A stretch of DNA of 64,000 bases from Burkholderiales bacterium UBA4657 (GCA_002405475.1 DHLX01000039.1:1-64000); one strand, 5' to 3'; shown: positions 46,991 through 55,247, counted from the first letter of the stretch. The notes: a model not told the origin generated them from the letters alone. Numbers and translations are program-made.

Positions 46991-48223
46991 TTAGTCTTTC
47001 ATTAAAGTGATTTGCAATACGTCAGTATTCTGCGAAGCAAAACCGGCTTCACAATAAGCCAGATAAAAATCCCAGGTGCGAATAAAGCGCTCATCGAAGC
47101 CTTGTGCGCGCACCTCGGGCAAGGCCTGATGAAAAGCTTTACGCCATAGTGCCAGGGTTCTGGCGTAATCAAGACCGAAACTTAAAGTGTTCACCACCCG
47201 CAAACCTGCTCGTTGTGCCTCACGGGCAAAAGCGCTGGGTGAGGGTAGCATGCCACCGGGAAAAATATATTGCTGGATGAAATCGGTGGAACGACGATAA
47301 GCATCGAACAAGGGATCGGCAATGGTAATGGTCTGAATGGCAGCCCGACCTCCGGGCTTCAGACGTTGTGCCACGGTACGAAAGTAGCCGGGCCAGTAGG
47401 TTTGGCCTACCGCTTCAAACATTTCTACAGAGACGACGGCATCATACTGACCCTGGGTATCGCGATAATCGGTCAGGGAAAGCCTGGCTCGTTCGGCCAG
47501 CCCCGCTTGATCCATGCGCTGCCGGGCATAGGCCAGTTGTTCTGTTGACAAGGTAATGCCGTGAACCTGGTGTCCGGCACGCGCGGCCAGTTCGGCGAAA
47601 CCACCCCAGCCGCAGCCTATTTCCAGCAGATGTGCGGGCGCGTCTGATTCAGGTAAAGCTTCTTGCAACAGGCGCGCATATTTGGCCTGTTGCGCCTGTT
47701 GCAAAGACTGCTCATGCCCTGCAAACAGCGCGCTGGAATACGTCATGCTGGGGTCTAACCACAACTGATAAAAGCTATTGCCAATATCGTAATGCGCATG
47801 AATATTGCGCCGCGAACCTTTGCGTGAATTACGGTTGAGTGCGTGCTTGACCAAATACACCAGCTTGCCGAGCCAGTTGCCATAAATGACGGCTTCCAGT
47901 CCTTCACGGTTGCGTGCGAACAATTCAATCAGGCTAGGCAGGTCGTTAGTCTGCCATTGACCATCAATATAACTTTCAGCAAAGCCAATATCGCCGCTTC
48001 TGAGTGACTGCGAGATCAGGCTCCAGTCGCGCATATGCAATTCAATGGTTTTTCCGCTCTGCCCAAAGCGGGCTATCTGTCCGTCGGGAAAATGCAGCAG
48101 CAATACGCCATGCTGAATGCGATTGAGCAGCTTGAGCGCGATATGCGCACTGGCTGGAAAGTCGCTGGTATCAAGACAGTTCGAGGCGCCAGCTTCAAGA
48201 GTAAGTGAGTCCATTGTATTCAT
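46991..48223 (-). CDS. Cyclopropane-fatty-acid-synthase-like SAM methyltransferase
   Basis: SAM-dependent enzyme of 410 residues acting on unsaturated phospholipid acyl chains. Family motifs: SRKGSRRNIHAHYDIGNSFYQLWLDPSMTYSSALF, SAM site LLEIGCGWGGFAELAARAGH, YDAVVSVEMFEAVG and QTITIADPLFDAYRRSTDFIQQYIFPGG. In the R. sphaeroides singlet-oxygen / furan-fatty-acid system a related methyltransferase methylates vaccenoyl chains. This copy lies with the same partners (FAD oxidase, DUF1365), so methylated or furan fatty acids are a better guess than cyclopropanes. It starts one base after the DUF1365 stop. Confidence 0.88.
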   Translation of the reverse strand: MNTMDSLTLEAGASNCLDTSDFPASAHIALKLLNRIQHGVLLLHFPDGQIARFGQSGKTIELHMRDWSLISQSLRSGDIGFAESYIDGQWQTNDLPSLIELFARNREGLEAVIYGNWLGKLVYLVKHALNRNSRKGSRRNIHAHYDIGNSFYQLWLDPSMTYSSALFAGHEQSLQQAQQAKYARLLQEALPESDAPAHLLEIGCGWGGFAELAARAGHQVHGITLSTEQLAYARQRMDQAGLAERARLSLTDYRDTQGQYDAVVSVEMFEAVGQTYWPGYFRTVAQRLKPGGRAAIQTITIADPLFDAYRRSTDFIQQYIFPGGMLPSPSAFAREAQRAGLRVVNTLSFGLDYARTLALWRKAFHQALPEVRAQGFDERFIRTWDFYLAYCEAGFASQNTDVLQITLMKD

Positions 48224-48224
48224 G

Positions 48225-49034
48225 TCAACGCGTCAGTTTTTCCTCGGGTGGAGCCGGTTTTTTATAAAAACGAACTTTCTTTATCCAAAGGCGCAGAGCC
48301 TGCCAGTGAATCCGGACTATCACGCCCAGGGTCATACAGGGCATGCTTATTAGCGCCAGTATCAGCTTACCACTGGTTGCCGGTACCAGGGTGCCGGAAA
48401 TGCTGGTATGCAACAAGTCACTATCAGCTTCGGAATAGTCTATACGGGATACTGACCGCAGTGCCGATTTTTTGTTCCCGGCCGTAGTTGTGACAGAGTG
48501 CTGTAACCCGAAGCGAAAGCGGTAGGTACCCTGAACTGGAAAAAAAGGCGAAACATGGAAGCATTTTTCAGCCTGCAGCGTTTGACCGTAGCGTATGGCT
48601 TGTCCGTCCGGGTGGGCAAGAAGGTACCAGTGACGCTCACCAAAAGTATTATTCACCTCGCATAGCACGGCACGCAATTCGCCATTGGCACGTTCGCAAA
48701 ACCAGAAACTGACCGGGTTGAAGGCGAATCCGAACATTCGGGGAAAAGTATGCAGCCAGATCGCGCCATCGACATCAGTAATATTTTCCTGCGCCAGCCA
48801 GCGCCTGATTTGTTGCGCTAATGACAGCTCCGAGCCATCGCCATAATCACGGTCATATAAAGACAGCCAGCCCCAGCGGTTATAGCGCAATGGCCAGGGC
48901 AAATTGCTGCTACTGAGACGCTCGACCTGTATTCGCAGAAAAAAAACCGGATAGCGAAAGGCGTTGTGCACTGGCCGTAGTCGAGTGTGCAGTACTTCGC
49001 CTCGTCCAAGCCAGAGCGCAGCGCCGTGGCTCAT
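48225..49034 (-). CDS. DUF1365 family protein
   Basis: A 269-residue protein of the DUF1365 family: RVRPVHNAFRYPVFFLRI-like start (RLRPVHNAFRYPVFFLRIQVE), then GAIWLHTFPRMFGFAFNPVSFWFC and HVSPFFPVQGTYRFRF. A hydrophobic stretch lies near the C-terminus. The family is almost always found next to an FAD-dependent oxidase and a CFA-like methyltransferase, as here. Its reaction is not established. It overlaps the FAD gene by four bases. Confidence 0.92.
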   Translation of the reverse strand: MSHGAALWLGRGEVLHTRLRPVHNAFRYPVFFLRIQVERLSSSNLPWPLRYNRWGWLSLYDRDYGDGSELSLAQQIRRWLAQENITDVDGAIWLHTFPRMFGFAFNPVSFWFCERANGELRAVLCEVNNTFGERHWYLLAHPDGQAIRYGQTLQAEKCFHVSPFFPVQGTYRFRFGLQHSVTTTAGNKKSALRSVSRIDYSEADSDLLHTSISGTLVPATSGKLILALISMPCMTLGVIVRIHWQALRLWIKKVRFYKKPAPPEEKLTR

Positions 49035-50311
49035 AGGGTTCTGAGCATATGGTCTGCAGCTACGTAGCCGGATTTCAGGCCATCTTCATGGAAGCCGTAT
49101 CCAGCCCAGGCGCCGCAGTACCAGGTACGACGCTGGCCTTGTAGCTCGGGCAGTTGCTGTTGCGCCCGGACAGCGGCTGCATCAAATACAGGATGGGCAT
49201 AGTGCAATATCTGGATGACCTGGTCCGGACGGATTTTCTGTACCGGGTTGAGGCTGACGATGACAGGCTGACTGAAAGGTAGCGGCTGTAGCCGGTTTAA
49301 CAGGTAGTTGACACTGACAGTAGACTCCTGCCCCTGGCCCAGCCGAACATAATTCCACGCTGACCAGGCCAGACGGCGCTGGGGTAATACCTGCTCGTCA
49401 GTATGCAGCACGGCCACATTGGGCTGATAGCGAATCGCGTCCAGGATTTGCTGTTCTTGCCCGCAGGCATCGGATAACATCCCCAAAGCTTCATCACTAT
49501 GGGTAGCCATGACGACGGCATCATAGGTGTGGCTTTGTCCATCTTGGGTTTTGATTTCAACGCCGGTGTGATGGCGCGTGACTGTAGTAATGGGGCAGGA
49601 AGACTGAAGCCGTAATCCTTCGGATTCAAGCGCGTAACGCAATTTTTCTACATAGTGCCTGCCGCCGCCTTTAACGGTATACCATTGCGGACGATCTCTG
49701 ACCTGTAGTAGGCCGTGATTGTCGCAAAAACGGGCAAAAGTCAGCATGGGAAACTGCAGCATCTGTTGCGGCGGGCATGACCAGATACATCCTGCCATCG
49801 GTAGCAGGTAATCGTCACGGAAGGTGGTGCTATATCCGTTGCTTTGCAAATACTCACCCAACAGCACATGCTCGTCCTTGAATTGCTGGGCATACGCAGT
49901 CGCTTCCTGGTTAAAGCGCGCTATGTCCAGCAGCATTCTGAAAAATGTGGGCGAAAGCAAATTACTTCGTTGTGCAAATACCGTATTCAAGTTGCTGCCT
50001 GCCCATTCGAGCGTGCTGCCATGGGGCTTTTCGCTCATGACTGAGAACGACATGTCCGAGGCCGCTGTTTCCACGTGCAGCGATTCAAATAATTCTTTTA
50101 GCCGTGGATAGGTGCGGTGGTTGAAAACCAGAAAGCCGGTGTCTACACCGTAAGTGATGCCGTTGAGTGTGATATCGACGGTATTGGTATGACCACCAAA
50201 ATAATGATTTTTTTCAAACAGGCTGACTTCCCAGTGCGCCGGTTTTTTTTTCATCAGGCGCCAGGCGCAGCCCAAGCCCGAAATGCCTGCGCCGATGATG
50301 GCTATTTTCAT
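49031..50311 (-). CDS. FAD-dependent amine-oxidase-like protein (RSP_1091-like)
   Basis: Flavoprotein of 426 residues. The N-terminal dinucleotide-binding motif is IAIIGAGISGLGCAWRL; FEKNHYFGGHTNTVD, GVDTGFLVFNHRTYP and the C-terminal TWYCGAWAGYGFHEDGLKSG follow. It is the group of flavin amine-oxidase-like proteins linked to DUF1365 and CFA-like genes. By analogy with furan-fatty-acid synthesis it may desaturate or oxidise methylated acyl chains (inference). It overlaps folE2 and the DUF1365 gene by four bases each. Confidence 0.9.
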   Translation of the reverse strand: MKIAIIGAGISGLGCAWRLMKKKPAHWEVSLFEKNHYFGGHTNTVDITLNGITYGVDTGFLVFNHRTYPRLKELFESLHVETAASDMSFSVMSEKPHGSTLEWAGSNLNTVFAQRSNLLSPTFFRMLLDIARFNQEATAYAQQFKDEHVLLGEYLQSNGYSTTFRDDYLLPMAGCIWSCPPQQMLQFPMLTFARFCDNHGLLQVRDRPQWYTVKGGGRHYVEKLRYALESEGLRLQSSCPITTVTRHHTGVEIKTQDGQSHTYDAVVMATHSDEALGMLSDACGQEQQILDAIRYQPNVAVLHTDEQVLPQRRLAWSAWNYVRLGQGQESTVSVNYLLNRLQPLPFSQPVIVSLNPVQKIRPDQVIQILHYAHPVFDAAAVRAQQQLPELQGQRRTWYCGAWAGYGFHEDGLKSGYVAADHMLRTL

Positions 50312-51111
50312 GGGTGGCGCTTGTCAAATTCAATCAGGGCATAAGCCGAATGATTATGGATGGCTTCAAAATTTTCAGCCTCGATTTGTGCTGCAACTAC
50401 CTCGGGCAGGGCCTTGACTGCCAGCGCCACGTCGCGCACCAGGTCTTCGACAAACTTGGGGTTATCGTAAGCCTGCTCGGTGACAAATTTTTCGTCGGGA
50501 CGTTTCAAAATACCATAGACCTCACTTGAGGCCGACTTTTCGGCAGCCGCTATCAGTTGTTCGGGCGCCAGCGTTGCGGCCACTTCGGCGCTGATGGTGA
50601 TATGCGAACGCTGATTATGTGCGCCATAAGCGGAAATTTTTTTCGAGCACGGGCATAAACTGGTGACAGGGACGACGATTTTTTGTGTCACCCGAATATG
50701 ATTTTTCAGACATTCTGCACGTAGACTTAACTGGTAATCCATCAAGCTTTCCACACCCGAGACTGGAGCCTTCTTTTTGACAAAAAACGGCATACGGAAT
50801 TCAATCCTGCCCTCCTGGGCTTCCAGACGCGTCAGGGTTTCCTGCATCAGCGACTGCATGCGCGTTATCGACAGGGCTTGCTGATTGAGCTGTAGCACTT
50901 CGATAAAGCGTGACATGTGCGTACCCTTGAGCTCGGCTGGCAGGGCTACAAACATATCCACTTTGGCGATGCTGGATTGAACGATGCCATCGGCACCTTC
51001 GATTTGGACCGGAATGCTCAGGTCCTTGATACCGACGCGCTGAAGCGCCAGATTTCTGGAATCAGTATGGGATTGCACGTCGGGCAGAAACATTGCGTCG
51101 CTAGCGTTCAT
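50308..51111 (-). CDS. folE2: GTP cyclohydrolase I type 2 FolE2
   Basis: Enzyme of 267 residues making dihydroneopterin triphosphate from GTP, the first step of folate synthesis. It is the alternative, metal-promiscuous type. Conserved: GTHMSRFIEVL, FFVKKKAPVSGVESLMDY, VTSLCPCSKKISAYGAHNQRS with the catalytic Cys, and the C-terminal FEAIHNHSAYALIEF. The placement in a light/oxidative-stress operon opposite a photolyase suggests a link to pterin or folate chromophores or to zinc-independent backup; both are inference. Confidence 0.95.
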   Translation of the reverse strand: MNASDAMFLPDVQSHTDSRNLALQRVGIKDLSIPVQIEGADGIVQSSIAKVDMFVALPAELKGTHMSRFIEVLQLNQQALSITRMQSLMQETLTRLEAQEGRIEFRMPFFVKKKAPVSGVESLMDYQLSLRAECLKNHIRVTQKIVVPVTSLCPCSKKISAYGAHNQRSHITISAEVAATLAPEQLIAAAEKSASSEVYGILKRPDEKFVTEQAYDNPKFVEDLVRDVALAVKALPEVVAAQIEAENFEAIHNHSAYALIEFDKRHP

Positions 51112-51249
51112 AACATTTGTCGATGCATCATTCTAATGCCAATCGCAATACCCATAGGTTATGCGCGATCGTGGGTCAAAGTTTGGCGCTTAACCCAGGC
51201 ACAATGACGATACTAACCAGACCAGGGTCTGGGGCTATGTCCGATTGCG

Positions 51250-51450
51250 TTAAGGCCTGGACAACGAACCCTGTTGCAATTGGCTGTGTAAAAGTAGCAG
51301 GTCGGAGCGCAGCTTATTTTCTGTGTAAGTACACGCTTCGTTTTTTTCTGCGATAGCTACCGGGCTGGGAGCCAGCAAGACCAGCATAATTGCAACCATG
51401 CTCAGGGCAGAGCCCCGATTCGATAAAGTACCAGGCTTTGCCGTAATCAT
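51250..51450 (-). CDS. Small secreted peptide, unknown function
   Basis: Not recognised. It has 66 residues: a basic start, a hydrophobic core (MVAIMLVLLAPSPVAIA) that looks like a signal peptide, and a mature tail of about 30 residues with one Cys (CTYTENKLRSDLLLLHSQLQQG). Support for it being real is a very strong GAGGGAGG ribosome binding site seven bases before the ATG and a promoter at 51510-51538 correctly placed upstream. It is divergent from the LitR-like regulator, with one operator-like repeat in its leader. It may be the first gene of the folE2 operon, 138 bases ahead. Confidence 0.6.
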   Translation of the reverse strand: MITAKPGTLSNRGSALSMVAIMLVLLAPSPVAIAEKNEACTYTENKLRSDLLLLHSQLQQGSLSRP

Positions 51451-51479
51451 CGTGAGCCCTCCCTCGGTGACGGTTTAAT

Positions 51480-51492
51480 TTGTCATGGACAA
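51480..51492. promoter_or_regulatory. Operator-like repeat 1 (TTGTC-ATG-GACAA)
   Basis: A perfect inverted repeat with five-base arms. It overlaps the -35 of the LitR-gene promoter and falls just after the predicted start point of the small-peptide transcript, so one bound protein could block both. The same 13-bp pattern recurs at 51544-51556. Confidence 0.6.
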
Positions 51493-51514
51493 TTAAGATT
51501 ATTAGGCCTATATT
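51486..51514 (+). promoter_or_regulatory. Promoter of the LitR-DUF2256-photolyase operon
   Basis: TGGACA (51486-51491), 17 bases, TATATT (51509-51514): five of six matches in each box. The predicted start is near 51521. It shares its -10 region with the opposing promoter. Confidence 0.6.
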
Positions 51515-51538
51515 AGGGGCTGAATAAGCTTTGGTCAA
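51510..51538 (-). promoter_or_regulatory. Promoter reading toward the small peptide and folE2 operon
   Basis: On the minus strand, TTGACC (51538-51533), 17 bases, TAATAT (51515-51510). The predicted start is near 51503, giving a leader of about 50 bases before the strong ribosome binding site of the small peptide gene. Confidence 0.5.
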
Positions 51539-51543
51539 GTTTT

Positions 51544-51556
51544 TTGTCCATGACAA
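51544..51556. promoter_or_regulatory. Operator-like repeat 2 (TTGTC-CAT-GACAA)
   Basis: The exact reverse complement of repeat 1, 64 bases away centre to centre. It lies downstream of the predicted LitR transcript start and upstream of the -35 of the opposing promoter. An in-frame ATG (51550) falls inside it, which argues for the later ATG 51574 as the regulator's start. Confidence 0.6.
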
Positions 51557-51573
51557 AACAGGTTTTGAGAGGC

Positions 51574-52527
51574 ATGAAACCATCAAGTCTTACCCCCTCC
51601 GTGCTGATTGGCATCTCCGCGCTTGAGCGGGATACTGGGCTCAGCAAAGACACACTCAGGGTCTGGGAGCGGCGTTATGATTTTCCCCAGCCGCTGCGTG
51701 ACAGTCAGGGAGAGCGTGCCTACCCCGCAGATCAGGTAGAAAAGCTGCGTGCCATCAGGCGTTTGATGGATATGGGTCACCGGCCGGGCAAGATCATCCA
51801 TCTGAGCCTGGATGAATTGGATCATTTGTCACAACATAAAAATACAGACGCCTCTGGCTCCCGTCATGACCTGGGCTATGAGGATGAATTACAGCATTTC
51901 ATGACGCTGGTCAAAACCCATCAGGTCGAAGAGTTGCGGCGGCAAATGTCACAAACCCTGTTGCGACTGGGACTGGCGCGCTTTGTGACCGAAGTGGTAT
52001 CACCATTAAACAACAAGGTGGGCGAAGCCTGGTCGCGTGGCAATCTGGAAATATTCGAAGAGCATCTGTATACCGAGTCTATACAGGTCGTGATGCGCAA
52101 TGCCATTAATACCATACCGCAACCGGGCAGACAGCCCAGGATTTTGTTGACGACCTTCCCGCAAGAACCCCATGGCCTGGGTTTGTTAATGGCCGAGGCG
52201 ATGTTCTCGCTGGAAGCGGCGCGTTGTATTTCCTTGGGGGTGCAAACCCCGATCTGGGATATAGCTCTTGCCGCTACCGCCCAGCGTGTGGACATAGTGG
52301 CCTTGTCATTTTCGGCCTGTCTTAATCCGACCATGGTTTCGGATGGCCTGTCAGAATTGCGCCAAAAACTGGCACCGCAGGTAGAGATATGGGCAGGAGG
52401 CGGCTGTCCGATACTGCATAGAAAATCACCCGCCGATATTGTGGTATTCAAATCCCTGCAGCAGATACCCCAAGAAATACAACGCTGGCGCGAACAGCAC
52501 CCCCCTAACCATGAACCACAAAGGTAA
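51574..52527 (+). CDS. litR: LitR/CarH-type MerR regulator with B12-binding domain
   Basis: Transcription factor of 317 residues. The N-terminal MerR helix-turn-helix is GISALERDTGLSKDTLRVWERRYDFPQP. The C-terminal cobalamin-binding part has the CarH/LitR signature Trp153-x9-Glu163-His164 and EPHGLG around His200, the expected lower ligand of adenosylcobalamin. These proteins repress DNA in the dark and release it when light breaks the B12 bond. Twin operator-like repeats lie directly upstream. It is followed by a DUF2256 gene and a photolyase, a typical light-response set. The E-x-H-x2-G form replaces the usual D-x-H-x2-G. Confidence 0.87.
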   Translation: MKPSSLTPSVLIGISALERDTGLSKDTLRVWERRYDFPQPLRDSQGERAYPADQVEKLRAIRRLMDMGHRPGKIIHLSLDELDHLSQHKNTDASGSRHDLGYEDELQHFMTLVKTHQVEELRRQMSQTLLRLGLARFVTEVVSPLNNKVGEAWSRGNLEIFEEHLYTESIQVVMRNAINTIPQPGRQPRILLTTFPQEPHGLGLLMAEAMFSLEAARCISLGVQTPIWDIALAATAQRVDIVALSFSACLNPTMVSDGLSELRQKLAPQVEIWAGGGCPILHRKSPADIVVFKSLQQIPQEIQRWREQHPPNHEPQR

Positions 52528-52687
52528 TAAGCGGTATTTGCCGACCAAGCCGTGCGTCTGTTGCGGTCGTGACATGACCTGGCGTAAATCCTGGGAAAAA
52601 AACTGGGACGCAGTCAAATATTGCTCTGAAGCCTGTCGTCGTCAGGCGCGTCGTGGCTCCGGCCAGCCTCTGGTTGTACCCTCATGA
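52511..52687 (+). CDS. DUF2256 small zinc-finger-like protein
   Basis: A 58-residue protein with two cysteine pairs: KPCVCCGRDMTWRKSWEKNWDAVKYCSEACRR. The family is found next to FeS-type photolyase/cryptochrome genes in many bacteria; its role is unknown. It overlaps the litR end by 17 bases and the photolyase start by four (ATGA). That coupling suggests a role in assembling or assisting the photolyase. Confidence 0.88.
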   Translation: MNHKGNKRYLPTKPCVCCGRDMTWRKSWEKNWDAVKYCSEACRRQARRGSGQPLVVPS

Positions 52688-54222
52688 AACGTCTGTGCCT
52701 GATCCTGGGCGACCAATTGGCACTGGATGCGCCGCTATTGGCTTCGTTGAAGCCTGGTGCTGATGCCCTCTTGATGATTGAGGCCGGCAGTGAAGCGCAG
52801 TTTGTATGGAGCCATCAGGCACGTATTGCCCTGTTTCTGTCGGCCATGCGCCATTTTGCCCAGGCAGTGCGCGAAACCACGAAGCTGGACGTGCACTATG
52901 TGACACTAGAAACTAGTGTGGCCCCGGGTTTTGCTGATCAATTGAAACAACAGTTACAGCGTTTACAGCCGCAACAGCTATGCGTGCAACATCCGGGCGA
53001 ATGGCGCATGCTGGTCTTGATCCAGCAAGTATGCGCTGAGATGAATATTCCGCTCGAAATTGTTGCTGATGCTCATTTTTTATGTACTCCAGACGAATTT
53101 GCTCAATGGGCTGGCAACAAAAAAGAATTGCGGCTGGAATTTTTTTATCGCTTTATGCGCCAGCGTTATCAGGTACTGATGACAGCTAGTGGCGAACCTG
53201 AAGGTGGACAGTGGAATTATGACACTGAAAACCGCCAGGGCTTTGGCAAAGCCGGGCCCGGTGCCATACCCGAGCCGGCCTGGTTTCGGCCCGATACCAT
53301 CACTCAGGAAGTATTGCAGCTGGTGCGTCAGCGTTTTGCAGGCCACCCTGGGCAGCTTGACTCATTCGCCTGGCCGGTCACGCGAGCCCAGGCACTGCAA
53401 GCCTTGGAGCATTTCATTACAAGTCGCCTGCCCAATTTCGGCCCAACGCAAGATGCGATGTGGACTAACACGCCGTATGCCTGGCATTCGCTGTTGTCCG
53501 TTGCGCTGAATCTGCATTTGCTGCACCCCCGTGAGGTGATCGCTGCAGCCGAGCAGGCTTATCGTGCCGGACGAGTACCGCTGCCGAGTGCCGAGGGCTT
53601 CATCCGCCAGGTATTGGGCTGGCGTGAATTCATACGCGGGGTCTATTGGCTGGACATGCCGCAACTGGGTAGTGCCAACTACTATCAACATCAGCGCTCC
53701 TTGCCGCGCTGGTATTGGACCGGCGATACGCACATGGCGTGCATGCGTGATGTGATTGGCCAAACCTTGCGTTATGGGTATGCGCACCATATCCAGCGTT
53801 TGATGGTCACGGGACAATTTGGCATTCTGGCTGAACTCAGGCCACAGGAAGTATGCGACTGGTACCTGGCAATCTATGTCGATGCGATTGAATGGGTCGA
53901 GCTGCCGAATACCGCTGGTATGGCGCTGTTTGCACATGGCGCACGTTTTACCAGTAAACCCTATATTGCCAGCGGCCAATATATCAAACGCATGAGCAAC
54001 TATTGTAAGGACTGTCGTTATAAACCGGAACAGCGCATTGGTGACAACGCCTGCCCCATGACGACGCTGTACTGGTACTTTTTGGATAAACATGAAGCCA
54101 GCCTGACGCGTAACCCGCGTACCGCGCTGATGGCGCGTAATATTGCCCGGCTGGACGAACAGGAACGAGAATTATTGCGACAGCAGGCGCAGCGCTATTT
54201 GGAACAGCTCGATACTCTCTAG
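52684..54222 (+). CDS. phrB: FeS-type bacterial photolyase/cryptochrome (PhrB/CryB family)
   Basis: Flavoprotein of 512 residues in the FeS-BCP (prokaryotic 6-4 photolyase) family. It opens KRLCLILGDQLALDAPLL. The four [4Fe-4S] ligands are Cys353, Cys441, Cys444 and Cys457, with the spacing of Agrobacterium PhrB. His369 corresponds to the histidine needed for 6-4 lesion repair. Relatives bind FAD and a ribityllumazine antenna. It is the third gene of the light-regulated operon. No terminator with a T-run was found, only a short GCACC/GGTGC hairpin after the stop. Confidence 0.93.
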   Translation: MKRLCLILGDQLALDAPLLASLKPGADALLMIEAGSEAQFVWSHQARIALFLSAMRHFAQAVRETTKLDVHYVTLETSVAPGFADQLKQQLQRLQPQQLCVQHPGEWRMLVLIQQVCAEMNIPLEIVADAHFLCTPDEFAQWAGNKKELRLEFFYRFMRQRYQVLMTASGEPEGGQWNYDTENRQGFGKAGPGAIPEPAWFRPDTITQEVLQLVRQRFAGHPGQLDSFAWPVTRAQALQALEHFITSRLPNFGPTQDAMWTNTPYAWHSLLSVALNLHLLHPREVIAAAEQAYRAGRVPLPSAEGFIRQVLGWREFIRGVYWLDMPQLGSANYYQHQRSLPRWYWTGDTHMACMRDVIGQTLRYGYAHHIQRLMVTGQFGILAELRPQEVCDWYLAIYVDAIEWVELPNTAGMALFAHGARFTSKPYIASGQYIKRMSNYCKDCRYKPEQRIGDNACPMTTLYWYFLDKHEASLTRNPRTALMARNIARLDEQERELLRQQAQRYLEQLDTL

Positions 54223-54261
54223 CGCCAGACAGCACCTCGTGGTGCCGCCTGACTGGTGCGA

Positions 54262-55140
54262 TTAAAGGGCTGGAGAAGCGTCAATTTTCCATGCGTTGGC
54301 ATGATCCCGGGCAAACTGCGCGAAGCCGTGAGGGGCATGCCCCAGCAGTTGTGCCGCGTCGGGAGCAATTCCCGCTGCATAGCCCGCCTGGATAATCCGG
54401 TTCAGACTGGTAATGGCTTCGGCGGTAAAGTCATCGAAGCCCCACTGCTTCATGCCGGCATGTGCCTGTTCCAGCGTTACGCTGACGGCGCTGGCGTGAG
54501 TTCCAGCAGCCCGGTTGATTTGTGCCAGCGCATCGTCATTGGTCAGCGCCTCGTTTCCGGTCAGGGTGTAGGTTTTCCCGTTATGAGCCTCGGGTCTGAC
54601 CAGGATATTGGCCGCGATCTCGGCGATATCGCGGGCATCAATAAAGCTGATATGGCCATCGCCCTGGGCATGATAATGCTGACCCTGCTTGATGCCTTGC
54701 GCCGAGAAAGTGACAAAATTCTGCATGAAGCAATTCGGGCGCAGCAAGGTGTAATTCAAACCACTGTCGATGACCGCCTGATCGGCTTGACCCTGAACTC
54801 GGGCAATTAAAAAATCACTGTTCGGGTCGGCGCCAGCACCGGAAGAGCGCACGACATGGCGCACACCGGCGCGCTGTGCAGCGCGTACCGCATTTTGCGT
54901 CCATTCGACCATGGGCGCAGCCAGCGGCGTCAAAATGAATAGCACGTCGGTACCCTGGAATGCCCGCTCCAGACTGCCCGGGTCGCTGTAATCGACCTGA
55001 ACAGCGGTAACACCCTCGACGCTGGTGCCGGCCCGGGTTGAGCCGATACGGAAATTGGCCTGACGTGATTTGAGTTCGGCCACCAGGCGTGAACCGATGG
55101 TGCCGCTGGCACCCATGACAAAAATAGAAGGGGTTTGCAT
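54262..55140 (-). CDS. NmrA-type NAD(P)-binding protein (QOR2-like)
   Basis: Atypical SDR of 292 residues. The cofactor motif is FVMGASGTIGSRLVAELKSRQA; then VDYSDPGSLERAFQGTDVLFILTPL, LRPNCFMQNFVTF and YTLTGNEALTNDDALAQINRA. This matches NmrA/quinone-oxidoreductase-2-like proteins, which bind NADP and sense or reduce quinones. It is divergent from a LysR gene, which probably regulates it. Confidence 0.9.
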   Translation of the reverse strand: MQTPSIFVMGASGTIGSRLVAELKSRQANFRIGSTRAGTSVEGVTAVQVDYSDPGSLERAFQGTDVLFILTPLAAPMVEWTQNAVRAAQRAGVRHVVRSSGAGADPNSDFLIARVQGQADQAVIDSGLNYTLLRPNCFMQNFVTFSAQGIKQGQHYHAQGDGHISFIDARDIAEIAANILVRPEAHNGKTYTLTGNEALTNDDALAQINRAAGTHASAVSVTLEQAHAGMKQWGFDDFTAEAITSLNRIIQAGYAAGIAPDAAQLLGHAPHGFAQFARDHANAWKIDASPAL

Positions 55141-55168
55141 ATCGTTGCTCCAAAGTTGATGTAACGGA

Positions 55169-55181
55169 ATTCATTATGAAT
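55169..55181. promoter_or_regulatory. Palindrome ATTCAT-T-ATGAAT, candidate LysR box
   Basis: A perfect 13-bp palindrome containing the T-N11-A core of LysR-type sites, in the 115-base gap between the divergent nmrA-like and lysR genes. Confidence 0.45.
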
Positions 55182-55231
55182 ACTTTTAATCGACAGAAAA
55201 AGAGATAATAATTCACCAGATTATTAACTTT

Positions 55232-55247
55232 TGTTTATGAATAAACA
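55232..55247. promoter_or_regulatory. Inverted repeat TGTTTAT-GA-ATAAACA before lysR
   Basis: Perfect seven-base arms with a two-base centre, ending at the ribosome binding site of the LysR gene. It is suited to autorepression or to a hairpin that limits translation. Confidence 0.4.

Noticed and set aside
51217..51232. CCAGAC/GTCTGG hairpin between the small peptide gene and folE2 as a terminator or attenuator
   Set aside because: No T-run follows in the direction of transcription, and no leader peptide or alternative pairing was found.
54226..54250. Terminator after the photolyase gene (GCACC/GGTGC hairpin)
   Set aside because: The stem is only five bases and no T-run follows on either strand.
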